A program made the translations under genes and the position numbers. Below, one piece after another: positions 18,442 through 27,107 of a stretch of 64,000 nt of DNA; the first letter of the stretch is position 1, and each line of letters opens with the position of its first letter. Under the pieces are notes generated by a model, which saw only the letters and a list, made by a program, of their open reading frames with translations, was not told where the DNA came from and searched no databases. This DNA is from Lactobacillus sp. CBA3606 (GTDB taxonomy: Bacteria > Bacillota > Bacilli > Lactobacillales > Lactobacillaceae), in contig NZ_CP027194.1 in the NCBI RefSeq assembly GCF_002970935.1, forward strand, positions 1 through 64,000, given 5' to 3'.

Positions 18442-18470
18442 ATTATATAAGTAATGTAAACGTTTGTCTA
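18442..18470 (-). promoter_or_regulatory. Predicted ndh2 promoter with an overlapping cre-like site
   Basis: On the - strand, TAGACA (18470-18465) and TATAAT (18447-18442) are 17 bases apart. Between them, and touching the -35, lies ATGTAAACGTTTGTC (18454-18468 read on +). It matches the CcpA operator pattern WTGNAANCGNWNNCW at all but one specified position. A cre inside the promoter would normally repress on rapidly used sugars. The call rests on consensus reading only. Confidence 0.45.
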
Positions 18471-18604
18471 TGAATTATTGGGAAGAATGAATAATAAATC
18501 ACATTGTATTAGGCAGGAGATTTGTTAATCTAATGAAGAAAATGAAAAACGTTACCATTAGCGCTATCAATAGCCTAGAATGTCATTAAATTATTAATAT
18601 TGTG

Positions 18605-18633
18605 TTGACTATTTGGGGAATACACGTTAAGAT
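18605..18633 (+). promoter_or_regulatory. Predicted pplA promoter
   Basis: TTGACT (18605-18610) and TAAGAT (18628-18633) are spaced by 17 bases. The start point would lie near 18640, about 35 bases before the pplA ATG, leaving a short leader with a GAGGAGTGGG ribosome binding site. Confidence 0.6.
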
Positions 18634-18675
18634 TAATGTGAATTTTCATACAAAAAGGTTGAGGAGTGGGATATT

Positions 18676-19602
18676 ATGAAGTTTAAGTCAATTGTTACGG
18701 GTGCATCAGTAGTTGTTATTTCCGCATTAGCATTAGCAGGTTGTGGGAGCAGCTCATCGAGTTCAAGTTCGTCATCTTCAAAGAAAAGCAGTTCATCTTC
18801 GTCATCAGCTAAAACGACTAAGGTCGCTAAGTTAACGGCTGGTAGCAAGATGAAGGCTGGGACTTACAAACTTGAAGAAACAAACTATTCACATGGTTAT
18901 CGGGCGAAGTTCAGTATTACCGTTAATAACAAAGGTAAAGTGACAAAGTCAGATTATGATCAAGTTAACAAGCAAGGCAAGTCTAAAGTAGATGATGCTT
19001 CTTACAATAAGCAAATGAAGAAGGTTTCTGGGACTAATCCTAAGACCTATGAACCAAAATTGAACAAGGCTTTAGAAGGCGCAGCAGCAACGGGGAATGT
19101 GGCATCAATTGATGTTGTTTCAGGCGCTACTGAATCATCAAAATCCTTCCAAAACTATGCGCAACAATTAGTTCAAGCTGCACAAGCTGGTAACACTGCG
19201 ACGATTAAAATCAATAACGGTGCTAAGATGAAAGATGGGACGTATAACCTATCTGAAAAGAACTATTCACACGGCTACCGGGCAACCTTTGCTATTACCG
19301 TTAAGGATAACAAGATTACGAAGTCTGAATACGACCAAGTTAATAAGAAGGGCAAGTCAAAAGTTGACGATGCCGCTTATAACAAGCAAATGAAGAAGAT
19401 TTCTAAGACGAATCCTAAGACTTATGAACCAGCTTTAAACAAAGCTTTAGTTAAGGATAGTGATCCAACTAAGGTTGACGTGGTTACTGGTGCAACTGAA
19501 TCATCAAATACCTTCGTTTTATATGCGGAACAATTACAAAATGCCGCACAAAATGGCGATACTAAGGCGATCACAGTTGATAACATGGTCTTCTCTGACT
19601 AA
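18676..19602 (+). CDS. pplA: Flavinylated surface lipoprotein PplA with two FMN-binding domains
   Basis: PplA is the extracellular electron carrier of the EET system. The 308-residue product has a signal peptide with a lipobox ending at Cys23, a serine-rich spacer (25-44), then two near-identical FMN-binding domains. Each carries the threonine-flavinylation motif Dxx(S/T)GAT: DVVSGAT at 146-152 and DVVTGAT at 268-274, so Thr152 and Thr274 should carry FMN, 122 residues apart. Repeated blocks such as NYSHGYRA and KSKVDDA point to internal duplication. It is divergent from ndh2 and followed by its own terminator and by fmnB, the enzyme expected to modify it. Confidence 0.93.
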   Translation: MKFKSIVTGASVVVISALALAGCGSSSSSSSSSSSKKSSSSSSSAKTTKVAKLTAGSKMKAGTYKLEETNYSHGYRAKFSITVNNKGKVTKSDYDQVNKQGKSKVDDASYNKQMKKVSGTNPKTYEPKLNKALEGAAATGNVASIDVVSGATESSKSFQNYAQQLVQAAQAGNTATIKINNGAKMKDGTYNLSEKNYSHGYRATFAITVKDNKITKSEYDQVNKKGKSKVDDAAYNKQMKKISKTNPKTYEPALNKALVKDSDPTKVDVVTGATESSNTFVLYAEQLQNAAQNGDTKAITVDNMVFSD

Positions 19603-19627
19603 TCAATAAGCCATAACAATTTTTTGA

Positions 19628-19660
19628 GGCCTGAGGCGCTTTGTCTCAGGTCTTTTGTTT
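19628..19660 (+). terminator. Terminator after pplA
   Basis: GGCCTGAG (19628-19635) pairs with CTCAGGTC (19645-19652, one G-T pair) and is followed by a T-rich tail. It separates pplA from fmnB, which has its own promoter. Confidence 0.75.
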
Positions 19661-19702
19661 TAAATTTAGCCCAGAAAAATGGCATACAGTGGCTAGAAAC
19701 TT

Positions 19703-19711
19703 TGGTATAAT
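19703..19711 (+). promoter_or_regulatory. Predicted extended -10 promoter of fmnB
   Basis: TGGTATAAT (19703-19711) combines a TGN extension with a perfect TATAAT; no clear -35 is seen. The fmnB ATG lies 34 bases downstream behind AAGGGGAAG. Confidence 0.6.
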
Positions 19712-19744
19712 AACGATTGAAATTAGTTAAGGGGAAGTTACACG

Positions 19745-20857
19745 ATGAAATTAAAAAAATGGCTCCAACTCGTTGTCGTCGTGGCCTTAATTGTGCCATT
19801 AACTGCTTGTGGAACTAAAACGGCACAGCAAAAAAAAGCGGCTCAACGACCTAAACCCACTAAAGTGGTGCAAACGCCAACCGAAGATACGCAATTTATG
19901 ATGGGAACCGTTGTGACCTTACGGGTTTATAATAAGGGTAAAAGTGACGTGGTCGCCGGCGCATTTAAGTTATTGAAAAAAGAAGCTAAGGAAGTTACGA
20001 CCAATGCGAAAGGCTCAGAAATCGATAAAGTTAATGCCGCTGCCGGTAAACATGCGGTGGTTGTCAGCCGGGATGTTTATCCAATTTTAAAGGCCGCCTA
20101 TTATTATAGTAAGAATTCGGATGAATCCTTCGATATGGCGATTGGGTCGATTACGCAATTATGGCGAATTGGTTTCTCGGATGCTCGCGTCCCAAGTCAA
20201 GCTGAGATTGCGACTAATGTTAAGTTAGTTGATTATACTAAGGTTAAGCTCAACGACCAAAAGCGTTCGGTTTATCTGACGGAAAAAGGCATGAAGTTGG
20301 ACTTAGGCGGGATTGCCAAAGGGTATATGACCGATCAAGTGCAAAAGTATTTCTTGAATCACGGCGTTTCAACGGCAATTATTGATTTAGGTGGCAATAT
20401 TTATGTGATGGGCAACAGTCCTAAGAAAACGAAGTCTGGGAACTGGACCGTCGGCATTCAAGACCCGAAACAATCTCGGGGGACGTCAATTGGCTCATTG
20501 CCTGCTAAAAATAAATCAATTGTGACTTCAGGAATTTATGAACGCTACCTTAAAAAAGATGGTAAAGTTTATAGCCATTTGATGGATCCTAAAACAGGGT
20601 CGCCGTTTCAAAATAATTTGATGGGTGTTTCCATTATTTCGAAAAAGTCGACCGATGGGGATGGTCTATCGACCGCGACTTTTGACAAAGGGTTAAAGGC
20701 CGGGATGACCTATATCAATGGTAAAGCAGATCAAGGTATTGGCGCTATCTTTATTACTAAAGATAAAAAAGTTTATGTTTCGAATAATCTGAAAAAGAAA
20801 TTTACGTTATTCAGTGATACTGGGTACCATTACGGACCAGCAAGTGATTTGAAATAG
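19745..20857 (+). CDS. fmnB: FAD:protein FMN transferase of the EET locus (FmnB, ApbE family)
   Basis: FmnB takes the FMN part of FAD and links it to threonine in Dxx(S/T)GAT motifs of exported proteins; the neighbour PplA is the obvious target. The 370-residue protein has a lipoprotein signal (lipobox LTAC, Cys22), so it acts on the outer face of the membrane. ApbE-family motifs visible are MMGTVVTLRVYN, DLGGIAKGY, DLGGNIYVMG and SHLMDPKTGSP. Known family members need Mg and FAD. It lies between pplA and ecfA1, whose ECF module can supply external flavin. Confidence 0.92.
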   Translation: MKLKKWLQLVVVVALIVPLTACGTKTAQQKKAAQRPKPTKVVQTPTEDTQFMMGTVVTLRVYNKGKSDVVAGAFKLLKKEAKEVTTNAKGSEIDKVNAAAGKHAVVVSRDVYPILKAAYYYSKNSDESFDMAIGSITQLWRIGFSDARVPSQAEIATNVKLVDYTKVKLNDQKRSVYLTEKGMKLDLGGIAKGYMTDQVQKYFLNHGVSTAIIDLGGNIYVMGNSPKKTKSGNWTVGIQDPKQSRGTSIGSLPAKNKSIVTSGIYERYLKKDGKVYSHLMDPKTGSPFQNNLMGVSIISKKSTDGDGLSTATFDKGLKAGMTYINGKADQGIGAIFITKDKKVYVSNNLKKKFTLFSDTGYHYGPASDLK

Positions 20858-20864
20858 CGCAGTA

Positions 20865-20873
20865 TGGTATGAT
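20865..20873 (+). promoter_or_regulatory. Possible extended -10 promoter before ecfA1
   Basis: TGGTATGAT (20865-20873) lies in the 50-base gap between fmnB and ecfA1. No strong -35 is visible. It could uncouple the housekeeping ECF genes from the EET genes upstream. Confidence 0.35.
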
Positions 20874-20907
20874 AATAGGCATAAAATTAAGGAAATGAGG
20901 GACGACG

Positions 20908-21750
20908 GTGAGTCAGATGATTGACGTTGCACATTTAGATTATCGTTACCCGCAACAGTCGGCGGATGACCTAACGTTAAAAGATATTTCGTTTTCAGTC
21001 GCAGCTGGTGAATGGCTGGCAATTGTCGGACATAACGGGTCCGGTAAGTCGACATTGGCTAAAAACTTAAATGGCCTATTAGCGCCAGCAGCCGGCAAAA
21101 TTACGATTGACGGGCAAGTGTTGTCTGAAACAACCGTCTGGGATATTCGAAAAAAGATCGGCATGGTTTTCCAGAATCCCGATAATCAATTTGTGGGTGC
21201 CACGGTTGCCGATGATGTGGCGTTTAGCCTCGAAAATCAAGGTGTCCCGCGACCTGAAATGTTGGAACGTGTGGCAACCGCGTTAGCCCAGGTTGGCATG
21301 AGCGACTTTGCGACCCGTGAACCGGCGCGCTTGTCCGGTGGGCAAAAGCAGCGGGTGGCGTTAGCTGGGATGATTGCGGCACGGCCACAAATCTTGATCT
21401 TGGATGAGGCCACGTCGATGCTAGACCCTCGCGGCCGGTATGATGTGTTACAGACCATTCGTCAGATGAAGGCCCAATCGAATTTAACGGTACTATCAAT
21501 TACACATGATATTGATGAAGCGGCGAATGCCAATCGGGTGTTGGTCGTTAACGATGGTCAGCTGGTTGAAGAGGGCACGCCGGCCGAAATTTTCCAGCAT
21601 GGTCCGGCTTTAATAAAAATGGGCTTAGACATGCCCTATGCTGAACGACTAAAGGCCGCGTTAAAACGACAAGGCGTGCAAGTGCCCACGGCATACTTAA
21701 CGGAGAAAGGGATGGCGGACTGGTTATGGCAATTGATTTCAAACAAGTAG
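20908..21750 (+). CDS. ecfA1: ECF transporter ATPase EcfA1
   Basis: EcfA1 (280 aa) is one of the two ATPases of the shared energy-coupling module for vitamin transporters. Walker A is [12 protein letters not shown], the signature is [13 protein letters not shown] and Walker B is ILILDEATS. The start is GTG behind GAGGGACG. It overlaps ecfA2 by 25 bases. In EET bacteria the same module is proposed to move flavin outward with a RibU-type S component. Confidence 0.96.
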   Translation: MSQMIDVAHLDYRYPQQSADDLTLKDISFSVAAGEWLAIVGHNGSGKSTLAKNLNGLLAPAAGKITIDGQVLSETTVWDIRKKIGMVFQNPDNQFVGATVADDVAFSLENQGVPRPEMLERVATALAQVGMSDFATREPARLSGGQKQRVALAGMIAARPQILILDEATSMLDPRGRYDVLQTIRQMKAQSNLTVLSITHDIDEAANANRVLVVNDGQLVEEGTPAEIFQHGPALIKMGLDMPYAERLKAALKRQGVQVPTAYLTEKGMADWLWQLISNK

Positions 21751-22613
21751 ATTTTACCTACCAACCGGGCACCCCCTTCGAAACGCAAGCCTTGATGGAC
21801 ATTAATGTGTCGATTCCGACCGGTTCATATACGGCATTGATTGGGCATACCGGGAGTGGTAAATCAACATTATTGCAACATCTCAATGCCTTGTTGAAGC
21901 CGACTCACGGGACTGTAACGATTGGCGACCGGGTAATTACAGCTGCCACGAGTAATAAAGACTTAAAGTCGTTACGGCAACACGTGGGGATTGTTTTTCA
22001 GTTTCCTGAAAGCCAATTATTTGAAGAAACCGTTGCTAAAGACATTGCGTTTGGACCGCAGAACTTTGGTGCCAGTGAAACGGATGCGTTAGCGACGGCT
22101 GCTAAAATGTTAACTTTAGTGGGCTTAGACCAATCCCTGCTGGAACGGTCACCGTTTGACTTGTCCGGTGGTCAGATGCGCCGAGTCGCAATTGCCGGTG
22201 TGCTGGCTATGGCACCCAAAGTATTAGTCCTCGATGAACCGACAGCCGGGTTAGACCCGCAAGGACGCTTTGATATGATGGAGATGTTTGCCCGGTTACG
22301 CCATGAGCAACAGCTGACCATTGTGCTCGTCACACACCAAATGGATGATGTGGCTAATTATGCGGATCATGTGATTGTGATGGATCAAGGTCGCATTGCC
22401 AAAACGGGGACACCACGAGAAATTTTTAAAGATCCCGCATGGTTAGCGGCTCATCAATTGGGACTGCCCAAGACGACTGCTTTTGCCCAACAATTGGCGG
22501 CTAAAGGCTTGTTATTAGACCCACAGCCCTTAACGGAAGATCAGTTAGCGGCAGCCTTAGTTAAACAATTACCGGCCACGGCCTTTAGGACTGGTGACGC
22601 ACATGATGAATAA
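21726..22613 (+). CDS. ecfA2: ECF transporter ATPase EcfA2
   Basis: EcfA2 (295 aa) pairs with EcfA1. Walker A is [12 protein letters not shown], the signature is [13 protein letters not shown] and Walker B is [12 protein letters not shown]. The start lies inside the end of ecfA1, and the 3' end overlaps the start of ecfT, so the three are translationally linked. Confidence 0.96.
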   Translation: MAIDFKQVDFTYQPGTPFETQALMDINVSIPTGSYTALIGHTGSGKSTLLQHLNALLKPTHGTVTIGDRVITAATSNKDLKSLRQHVGIVFQFPESQLFEETVAKDIAFGPQNFGASETDALATAAKMLTLVGLDQSLLERSPFDLSGGQMRRVAIAGVLAMAPKVLVLDEPTAGLDPQGRFDMMEMFARLRHEQQLTIVLVTHQMDDVANYADHVIVMDQGRIAKTGTPREIFKDPAWLAAHQLGLPKTTAFAQQLAAKGLLLDPQPLTEDQLAAALVKQLPATAFRTGDAHDE

Positions 22614-23403
22614 ATTGATTTTTGGGCGTTATATTCCTGGTGATTCTGTTATTCATCATATGGATCCGCGTGCCAAATTGTTATTGAGTTTTTATTTTAT
22701 CGGTATTATTTTTATTGCGAATAATTGGCCAACTTATGTGGCGTTATTTGTTTTTACGTTAATTGCTATTAAATTATCGGGTGTTAAATGGTCCTTCTTT
22801 ATTAATGGTGTCAAACCGTTGATTTGGTTAATCTTGTTTACAGTCGTGCTACAAGTCTTGTTTAGTGCGAGTGGCGGTCAGGTGTACTTTAAATGGGGGA
22901 TTATCACAATCAGTCAATTAGGACTCGTTAATGGGATCTATATTTTCTGTCGGTTTGTGTTGATTATCTTTATGTCAACATTGCTAACCTTAACAACACC
23001 GCCGTTGGAATTGTCAGATGCGATTGAATATATTTTGATGCCTTTAAAAGTGGTCCATTTTCCGGTCTATGAAGTGGCGTTAATGTTATCAATTGCGTTG
23101 CGCTTTGTGCCAACATTAATGGATGAAACTGAAAAGATCATGAATGCGCAACGCGCGCGCGGTGTTGATTTTGGTGAAGGAAATATTTTTCAACAAATGC
23201 GTGCCATTGTCCCGTTACTGATTCCTTTGTTTGTGAGTTCCTTTAATCGCGCTGAAGATCTAGCGACGGCTATGGAAGCTCGAGGTTATCAAGGTGGCGA
23301 AGGCCGCAGCAAGTTTCGAATTTTGAAGTGGCAGCGGCGCGATACGTGGGCGACTGTGAGCTTTATCGTTTTAACGGGTGTGCTGATTTATTTAAGAGCC
23401 TAA
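22603..23403 (+). CDS. ecfT: ECF transporter transmembrane subunit EcfT
   Basis: EcfT (about 266 aa) is the membrane scaffold that couples the two ATPases to interchangeable S components. It has several hydrophobic segments and the two coupling-helix A-R-G motifs, in [12 protein letters not shown] and [10 protein letters not shown]. The start could be any of GTG 22594, ATG 22603 or ATG 22606; 22603 is a compromise. It overlaps ecfA2 and is followed by truA. Confidence 0.93.
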   Translation: MMNKLIFGRYIPGDSVIHHMDPRAKLLLSFYFIGIIFIANNWPTYVALFVFTLIAIKLSGVKWSFFINGVKPLIWLILFTVVLQVLFSASGGQVYFKWGIITISQLGLVNGIYIFCRFVLIIFMSTLLTLTTPPLELSDAIEYILMPLKVVHFPVYEVALMLSIALRFVPTLMDETEKIMNAQRARGVDFGEGNIFQQMRAIVPLLIPLFVSSFNRAEDLATAMEARGYQGGEGRSKFRILKWQRRDTWATVSFIVLTGVLIYLRA

Positions 23404-23455
23404 CCACTAGTTAGCCAGCCAATTGGGCATTTTTTGAGTTAAATGGAGGGAATTT

Positions 23456-24244
23456 TTGACAACGCGATATAAAGTAATTCTGGCTTACGATGGCACTAAA
23501 TTCGCTGGTTTTCAGCGGCAACCGCATGAGCGGACGGTCGAGTTAGTGTTTAGTAAGGCGGTTAATAAAATGGCTAAAAATCCAGTGCCAGTGATTCCAA
23601 TTTATGGTGCGGGACGCACGGATGCCGGAGTACATGCGTTGGGACAAGTGATTCATTTTGATCTGCCCAATGAAATTAATCCGGAGGGAGTTCGAAGAGG
23701 GTTAAATAGTCTCCTACCTATGGATTTACTGATTAAGCAAGTTGAAATCGTTCCCGCTGACTTCCATGCACGCTACGATACGGTCGGCAAATGTTATTGG
23801 TATCGTGCTTATCAAAATGAATTCGTTGATCCTTTTCGGCGCCAATACACTGGGCATTTTAAATTCACGGCGGATATTACTCGCATTCAACAAGCGTTAC
23901 CGGATTTATTAGGGCGCCATGATTTTACTAGTTTTGTGGCATCTGGCTCGCAAGCGCACGACCATGTCCGCGAAATCTACGCGGCACGCGCGTGGGCGCT
24001 ACCAACAACGCAAGAGATTCAATTTGAATTTTATGGGAGTGGCTTTCTCTATAATCAGGTACGTATCATGGTGGCAGTTTTGATGGAAATTGGTCAGGGG
24101 CGGCGCGCGGTTGACTGTATTCCACAGTTATTAGCGGCCAAAGATCGGGCGCAAGCACGCGGAACTGCGCCGGCAGCGGGGCTCTATATGAAAAAAGTGT
24201 ATTATGATCAAGATGAGTTACAAAACGACCTAATTAAGCATTGA
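23456..24244 (+). CDS. truA: tRNA pseudouridine(38-40) synthase TruA
   Basis: TruA (262 aa) converts uridines 38-40 of the tRNA anticodon arm to pseudouridine. The catalytic Asp is in the GAGRTDAGVHA motif near residue 55, and the family's FYGSGFLYNQVRIMV segment is present. The start is TTG behind GGAGGG. The gene order ecfT-truA-rplM-rpsI is widespread in Firmicutes. Confidence 0.96.
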   Translation: MTTRYKVILAYDGTKFAGFQRQPHERTVELVFSKAVNKMAKNPVPVIPIYGAGRTDAGVHALGQVIHFDLPNEINPEGVRRGLNSLLPMDLLIKQVEIVPADFHARYDTVGKCYWYRAYQNEFVDPFRRQYTGHFKFTADITRIQQALPDLLGRHDFTSFVASGSQAHDHVREIYAARAWALPTTQEIQFEFYGSGFLYNQVRIMVAVLMEIGQGRRAVDCIPQLLAAKDRAQARGTAPAAGLYMKKVYYDQDELQNDLIKH

Positions 24245-24269
24245 CTTCTACCCCTAAATTAGGTAAACT
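24241..24269 (+). promoter_or_regulatory. Predicted rplM promoter overlapping the truA stop
   Basis: TTGACT (24241-24246) overlaps the truA stop codon and is followed, 17 bases later, by TAAACT (24264-24269). It would start a leader of about 70 bases before rplM. Confidence 0.55.
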
Positions 24270-24275
24270 AATCGT

Positions 24276-24340
24276 TGGTATTGTTTGCCCCACGATAAGC
24301 CCCGGAATCTTATTGAGTGTCAAACACAGAAAATGGAGGA
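24276..24340 (+). ncRNA. Candidate L13 leader (r-protein autoregulatory element)
   Basis: The leader between the predicted promoter and rplM holds GATAAG (24294-24299) paired with CTTATT (24309-24314) around a CCCCGGAAT loop, then GTGT pairing with ACAC. L13 leaders in front of rplM-rpsI are known in Firmicutes, and position and structure fit. The match to the Rfam family was not computed. Confidence 0.55.
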
Positions 24341-24347
24341 ACACAAC

Positions 24348-24791
24348 GTGCGTACAACATATATGGCTAAACCAGGTGAAATCGATCGTAAATGGTATGT
24401 GGTTGATGCAACTGATATACCTTTAGGTCGTCTCTCAACCGTCGTAGCATCAATTTTACGTGGTAAGAACAAACCTACCTTTACCCCTAACGTGGATACT
24501 GGTGACAACGTAATTGTTATTAATGCAAGTAAGATTGCTTTAACAGGAAAGAAAGCAGAACGTAAGATTTATTATCATCATACTGCTTATGCTGGTGGTT
24601 TAAAGGAACGAACTGCTGGTGATTTCTTAGCTAAAGAACCTGAAATGTTAATTGAAACTTCAGTTAAAGGTATGCTTCCTCACAACTCTTTAGGTCACAA
24701 AATGGGCTTGAAGTTGCATGTTTATGCTGGTGCAGAACATACGCAACAAGCACAAAAACCTGAAGTTTTGGATATCACTAACTTAATCTAA
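24348..24791 (+). CDS. rplM: 50S ribosomal protein L13
   Basis: L13 (147 aa) is an early 50S assembly protein. The start is GTG at 24348 behind TGGAGG; the longer reading frame upstream runs through the leader and is not coding. Family signatures are [16 protein letters not shown] and [11 protein letters not shown]. It is translated just before rpsI. Confidence 0.97.
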   Translation: MRTTYMAKPGEIDRKWYVVDATDIPLGRLSTVVASILRGKNKPTFTPNVDTGDNVIVINASKIALTGKKAERKIYYHHTAYAGGLKERTAGDFLAKEPEMLIETSVKGMLPHNSLGHKMGLKLHVYAGAEHTQQAQKPEVLDITNLI

Positions 24792-24804
24792 GGAGGAAAC
24801 TACA

Positions 24805-25197
24805 TTGGCTCAAGTACAATATCGCGGCACAGGCCGTCGTAAAGATTCAGTAGCCCGCGTACGTTTAGTACCAGGTTCTGGTAAAATTGTCATGAATGAC
24901 AAATCAGTTGAGGACTACATTCCATTTGCAGATGTTCGTAAAGAACTATTGCAACCATTTACGGTAACTGAAACAACTGATCAATATGATGTTTTAGTTA
25001 ACGTTAACGGTGGCGGTTTCCACGGCCAAGCCGGCGCAACTCGTCATGGTATCGCTCGGGCATTGCTCGAAGTAGATCCAGATTTCCGCGGTCCTTTGAA
25101 GCGCGCAGGTCTTTTGACTCGTGACGCTAGAATGAAAGAACGGAAGAAGCCTGGTTTGAAGAAAGCCCGTAAAGCTTCACAATTCTCAAAGCGTTAA
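24805..25197 (+). CDS. rpsI: 30S ribosomal protein S9
   Basis: S9 (130 aa) has a C-terminal tail that reaches the P-site tRNA. It ends with the conserved [12 protein letters not shown]. The start is TTG behind AAGGAGG, giving [19 protein letters not shown]. It is the last gene of this ribosomal cluster. Confidence 0.98.
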   Translation: MAQVQYRGTGRRKDSVARVRLVPGSGKIVMNDKSVEDYIPFADVRKELLQPFTVTETTDQYDVLVNVNGGGFHGQAGATRHGIARALLEVDPDFRGPLKRAGLLTRDARMKERKKPGLKKARKASQFSKR

Positions 25198-25243
25198 TAT
25201 TTTTAGAAAAAACGTTGTTCTATCAACATTTTCTGAACTATTA

Positions 25244-25279
25244 GAAGCTCTTATCCGCAAGGATGAGAGCTTCTTTTTT
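25244..25279 (+). terminator. Terminator after rpsI
   Basis: GAAGCTCTTATCC (25244-25256) pairs with GGATGAGAGCTTC (25261-25273, one G-T pair) around GCAA and is followed by TTTTTT. The rest of the 300-base gap to mtsC holds the mtsC promoter and no visible gene. Confidence 0.92.
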
Positions 25280-25398
25280 GGTCTGTTTTGAGTGAGTTTC
25301 AGGAAAAATAAAACATGTTTCTAGTTTCCTCATTGTAATTTGCCTATCGCTGTGTTGTTGCGCCAAGCTGCCAGTCACAATTGTCGTTTACGAAAAAA

Positions 25399-25449
25399 GT
25401 TAACCGCACCTAACAATTATTTGAACTCGTGTTAACAATCGGTTATACT
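25399..25449 (+). promoter_or_regulatory. Predicted mtsCBA promoter with two GTTAAC palindromes
   Basis: TTGAAC (25421-25426) and TATACT (25444-25449) are 17 bases apart. GTTAAC occurs at 25399-25404 and again at 25431-25436, 32 bases apart, the second one inside the promoter spacer. They could be regulator sites, for example for a DtxR/MntR-type metal sensor, but no known operator is matched. Confidence 0.5.
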
Positions 25450-25498
25450 GACTATTAGAAACGATGCAAGGTAACCGGCAATGAAACGGAGGAACTTA

Positions 25499-26245
25499 AT
25501 GTTAGTTGTTAAGAATCTCACCGTTGCTTACGATGACACACCAGTTTTTACTGATGTTGCCGTGAATTTTAACACAGGCAAGATTACTGGAATCATTGGA
25601 CCAAACGGTGCGGGAAAGTCAACTTTAATTAAAGCAATGTTAGGGTTGATCAAAGTCAAACAGGGGACGGCGACAGTCGATGGTCAGCCGTTAAAGCAGT
25701 TACGTCAAAAAGTCGCCTATGTGGAGCAACGTAAGGAACTCGACTTAACCTTTCCAATCAATGTATTTGAAGTGGTGCTAACGGGAACTTACGGCCGTTT
25801 AGGCTTATTCAAAAGTCCTGGTAAGGCTGAGCGTCAAGCGAGCCAAGCGGCATTAGCACAAGTGGACTTAACGGCTTTTGCTAAACGCCAAATTGGAAAT
25901 CTATCTGGTGGGCAATTACAACGGGTCTTTGTGGCCCGGGCAATTGTACAACAGGCAGAGCTGATCATTCTTGATGAACCTTTTGTCGGGATTGATTTAC
26001 AAAGTGAAACAGCGATTATGGCGATTTTGAAGCAGTGGCGTGACCAAGGTAAGACGATTATTGTGGTGCACCATGATTTGAATAAGGTTTCACGTTATTT
26101 TGATGATTTAGTTATTTTGAATCATGGCATTGTTGATTTTGGCCCCGTTGAAACGGTCTATCAAGCGGCTAACATTGAAAAGGCGTTTAGTGCTGATCTT
26201 TCGGCGGTTTTATTTGCACCGACAGGAGGGCTTCATGATGACTAG
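25499..26245 (+). CDS. mtsC: Manganese ABC transporter ATPase
   Basis: This 248-residue ABC ATPase drives a cluster 9 (A-1 type) metal importer. Walker A is GPNGAGKSTLIK, the signature is LSGGQLQRVFVA and Walker B is LIILDEPFVG. The ATG at 25499 is chosen because ACGGAGG lies directly upstream; an ATG six codons earlier lacks a site. It overlaps the permease gene. The mtsCBA name follows L. plantarum usage, and the substrate call rests on the binding protein two genes on. Confidence 0.92.
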   Translation: MLVVKNLTVAYDDTPVFTDVAVNFNTGKITGIIGPNGAGKSTLIKAMLGLIKVKQGTATVDGQPLKQLRQKVAYVEQRKELDLTFPINVFEVVLTGTYGRLGLFKSPGKAERQASQAALAQVDLTAFAKRQIGNLSGGQLQRVFVARAIVQQAELIILDEPFVGIDLQSETAIMAILKQWRDQGKTIIVVHHDLNKVSRYFDDLVILNHGIVDFGPVETVYQAANIEKAFSADLSAVLFAPTGGLHDD

Positions 26246-27107
26246 TATTTCAATGTTTATTGCCGCATTAGGCAAGTATGATTTTTTACAAAGTGCTTTA
26301 ATCACTGCCATCATGGTCGGGGTGATGTCCGGATTGATTGGGTGTTTTATCATTTTACGCGGGATGTCGATGATGGGAGATGCCATTTCGCATGCGGTTT
26401 TACCCGGGGTGGCTGTCGCTTATATGTTTGGGTTGAATGTCTTGATTGGGGCTTCGGTGTTTGGCGTTTTGGCAGCGGGCCTGATTGGGCTAGTTGCGAC
26501 GCACAGTAAAATTAAAACAGATACGTCAATTGGGATTGTCTTTAGTGCCTTTTATGCGCTGGGATTTATTCTGATTTCGATGGCGGAGAGCGCAACGAAT
26601 TTACATCATATCTTATTCGGTAATATTTTAGCGGTTAGTGACGCTGATATGATGACAACGGTCGTGGTTTTGGGACTGGTAATCGTCTTCATTGTCTTCT
26701 TTTACAAGGAGCTCCTCATTACGTCATTTGATGCGACTTTTGCCCGTACGTACGGCTTAAAAGTTCGGTATTTGCATTATGCCTTGATGTTAATCCTAAC
26801 GCTGGTCACGGTTTCTGCCCTACAAACGGTCGGGATTATCTTAGTCGTGGCCATGTTAATCACCCCCGCAGCCACTGCTTTTCTGTGGACCGATAAATTA
26901 GTCACGATGCTGATTTTGGCTGCCACGGTGGGGGCGGGAGCTTCAGTCGTAGGGCTCTATCTGAGTTATACGCTCAACTGGGCTTCGGGGCCGGCCATTG
27001 TATTGGTGGCGGCTGGTTGTTTTGGCATTTCATTTATTTTTTCGCCCAAACAAGCGCTATTACCACGGTTATGGCGGCAACCAAAACCACGGCGGTCAGT
27101 GGCATGA
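26238..27107 (+). CDS. mtsB: Manganese ABC transporter permease
   Basis: The 289-residue permease has about eight hydrophobic segments and the ABC-3 family pattern (LRGMSMMGDAISHAVLPGVA near residue 50, and ALQTVGIILVVAMLITPAATA). Two ATG codons stand side by side; the second (26238) is better spaced from AGGAGGG. It overlaps the end of mtsC, and its stop overlaps the start of mtsA (ATGA). Confidence 0.93.
   Translation: MTSISMFIAALGKYDFLQSALITAIMVGVMSGLIGCFIILRGMSMMGDAISHAVLPGVAVAYMFGLNVLIGASVFGVLAAGLIGLVATHSKIKTDTSIGIVFSAFYALGFILISMAESATNLHHILFGNILAVSDADMMTTVVVLGLVIVFIVFFYKELLITSFDATFARTYGLKVRYLHYALMLILTLVTVSALQTVGIILVVAMLITPAATAFLWTDKLVTMLILAATVGAGASVVGLYLSYTLNWASGPAIVLVAAGCFGISFIFSPKQALLPRLWRQPKPRRSVA

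Noticed and set aside
18541-18557. Second cre-like sequence upstream of pplA (ATGAAAAACGTTACC)
   Set aside because: It needs a one-base insertion to match the operator pattern, so it was not counted as a cre site.
21224-21742. Frames antisense to ecfA1 and ecfA2
   Set aside because: They are shadows of two ATPase genes with clear Walker motifs.
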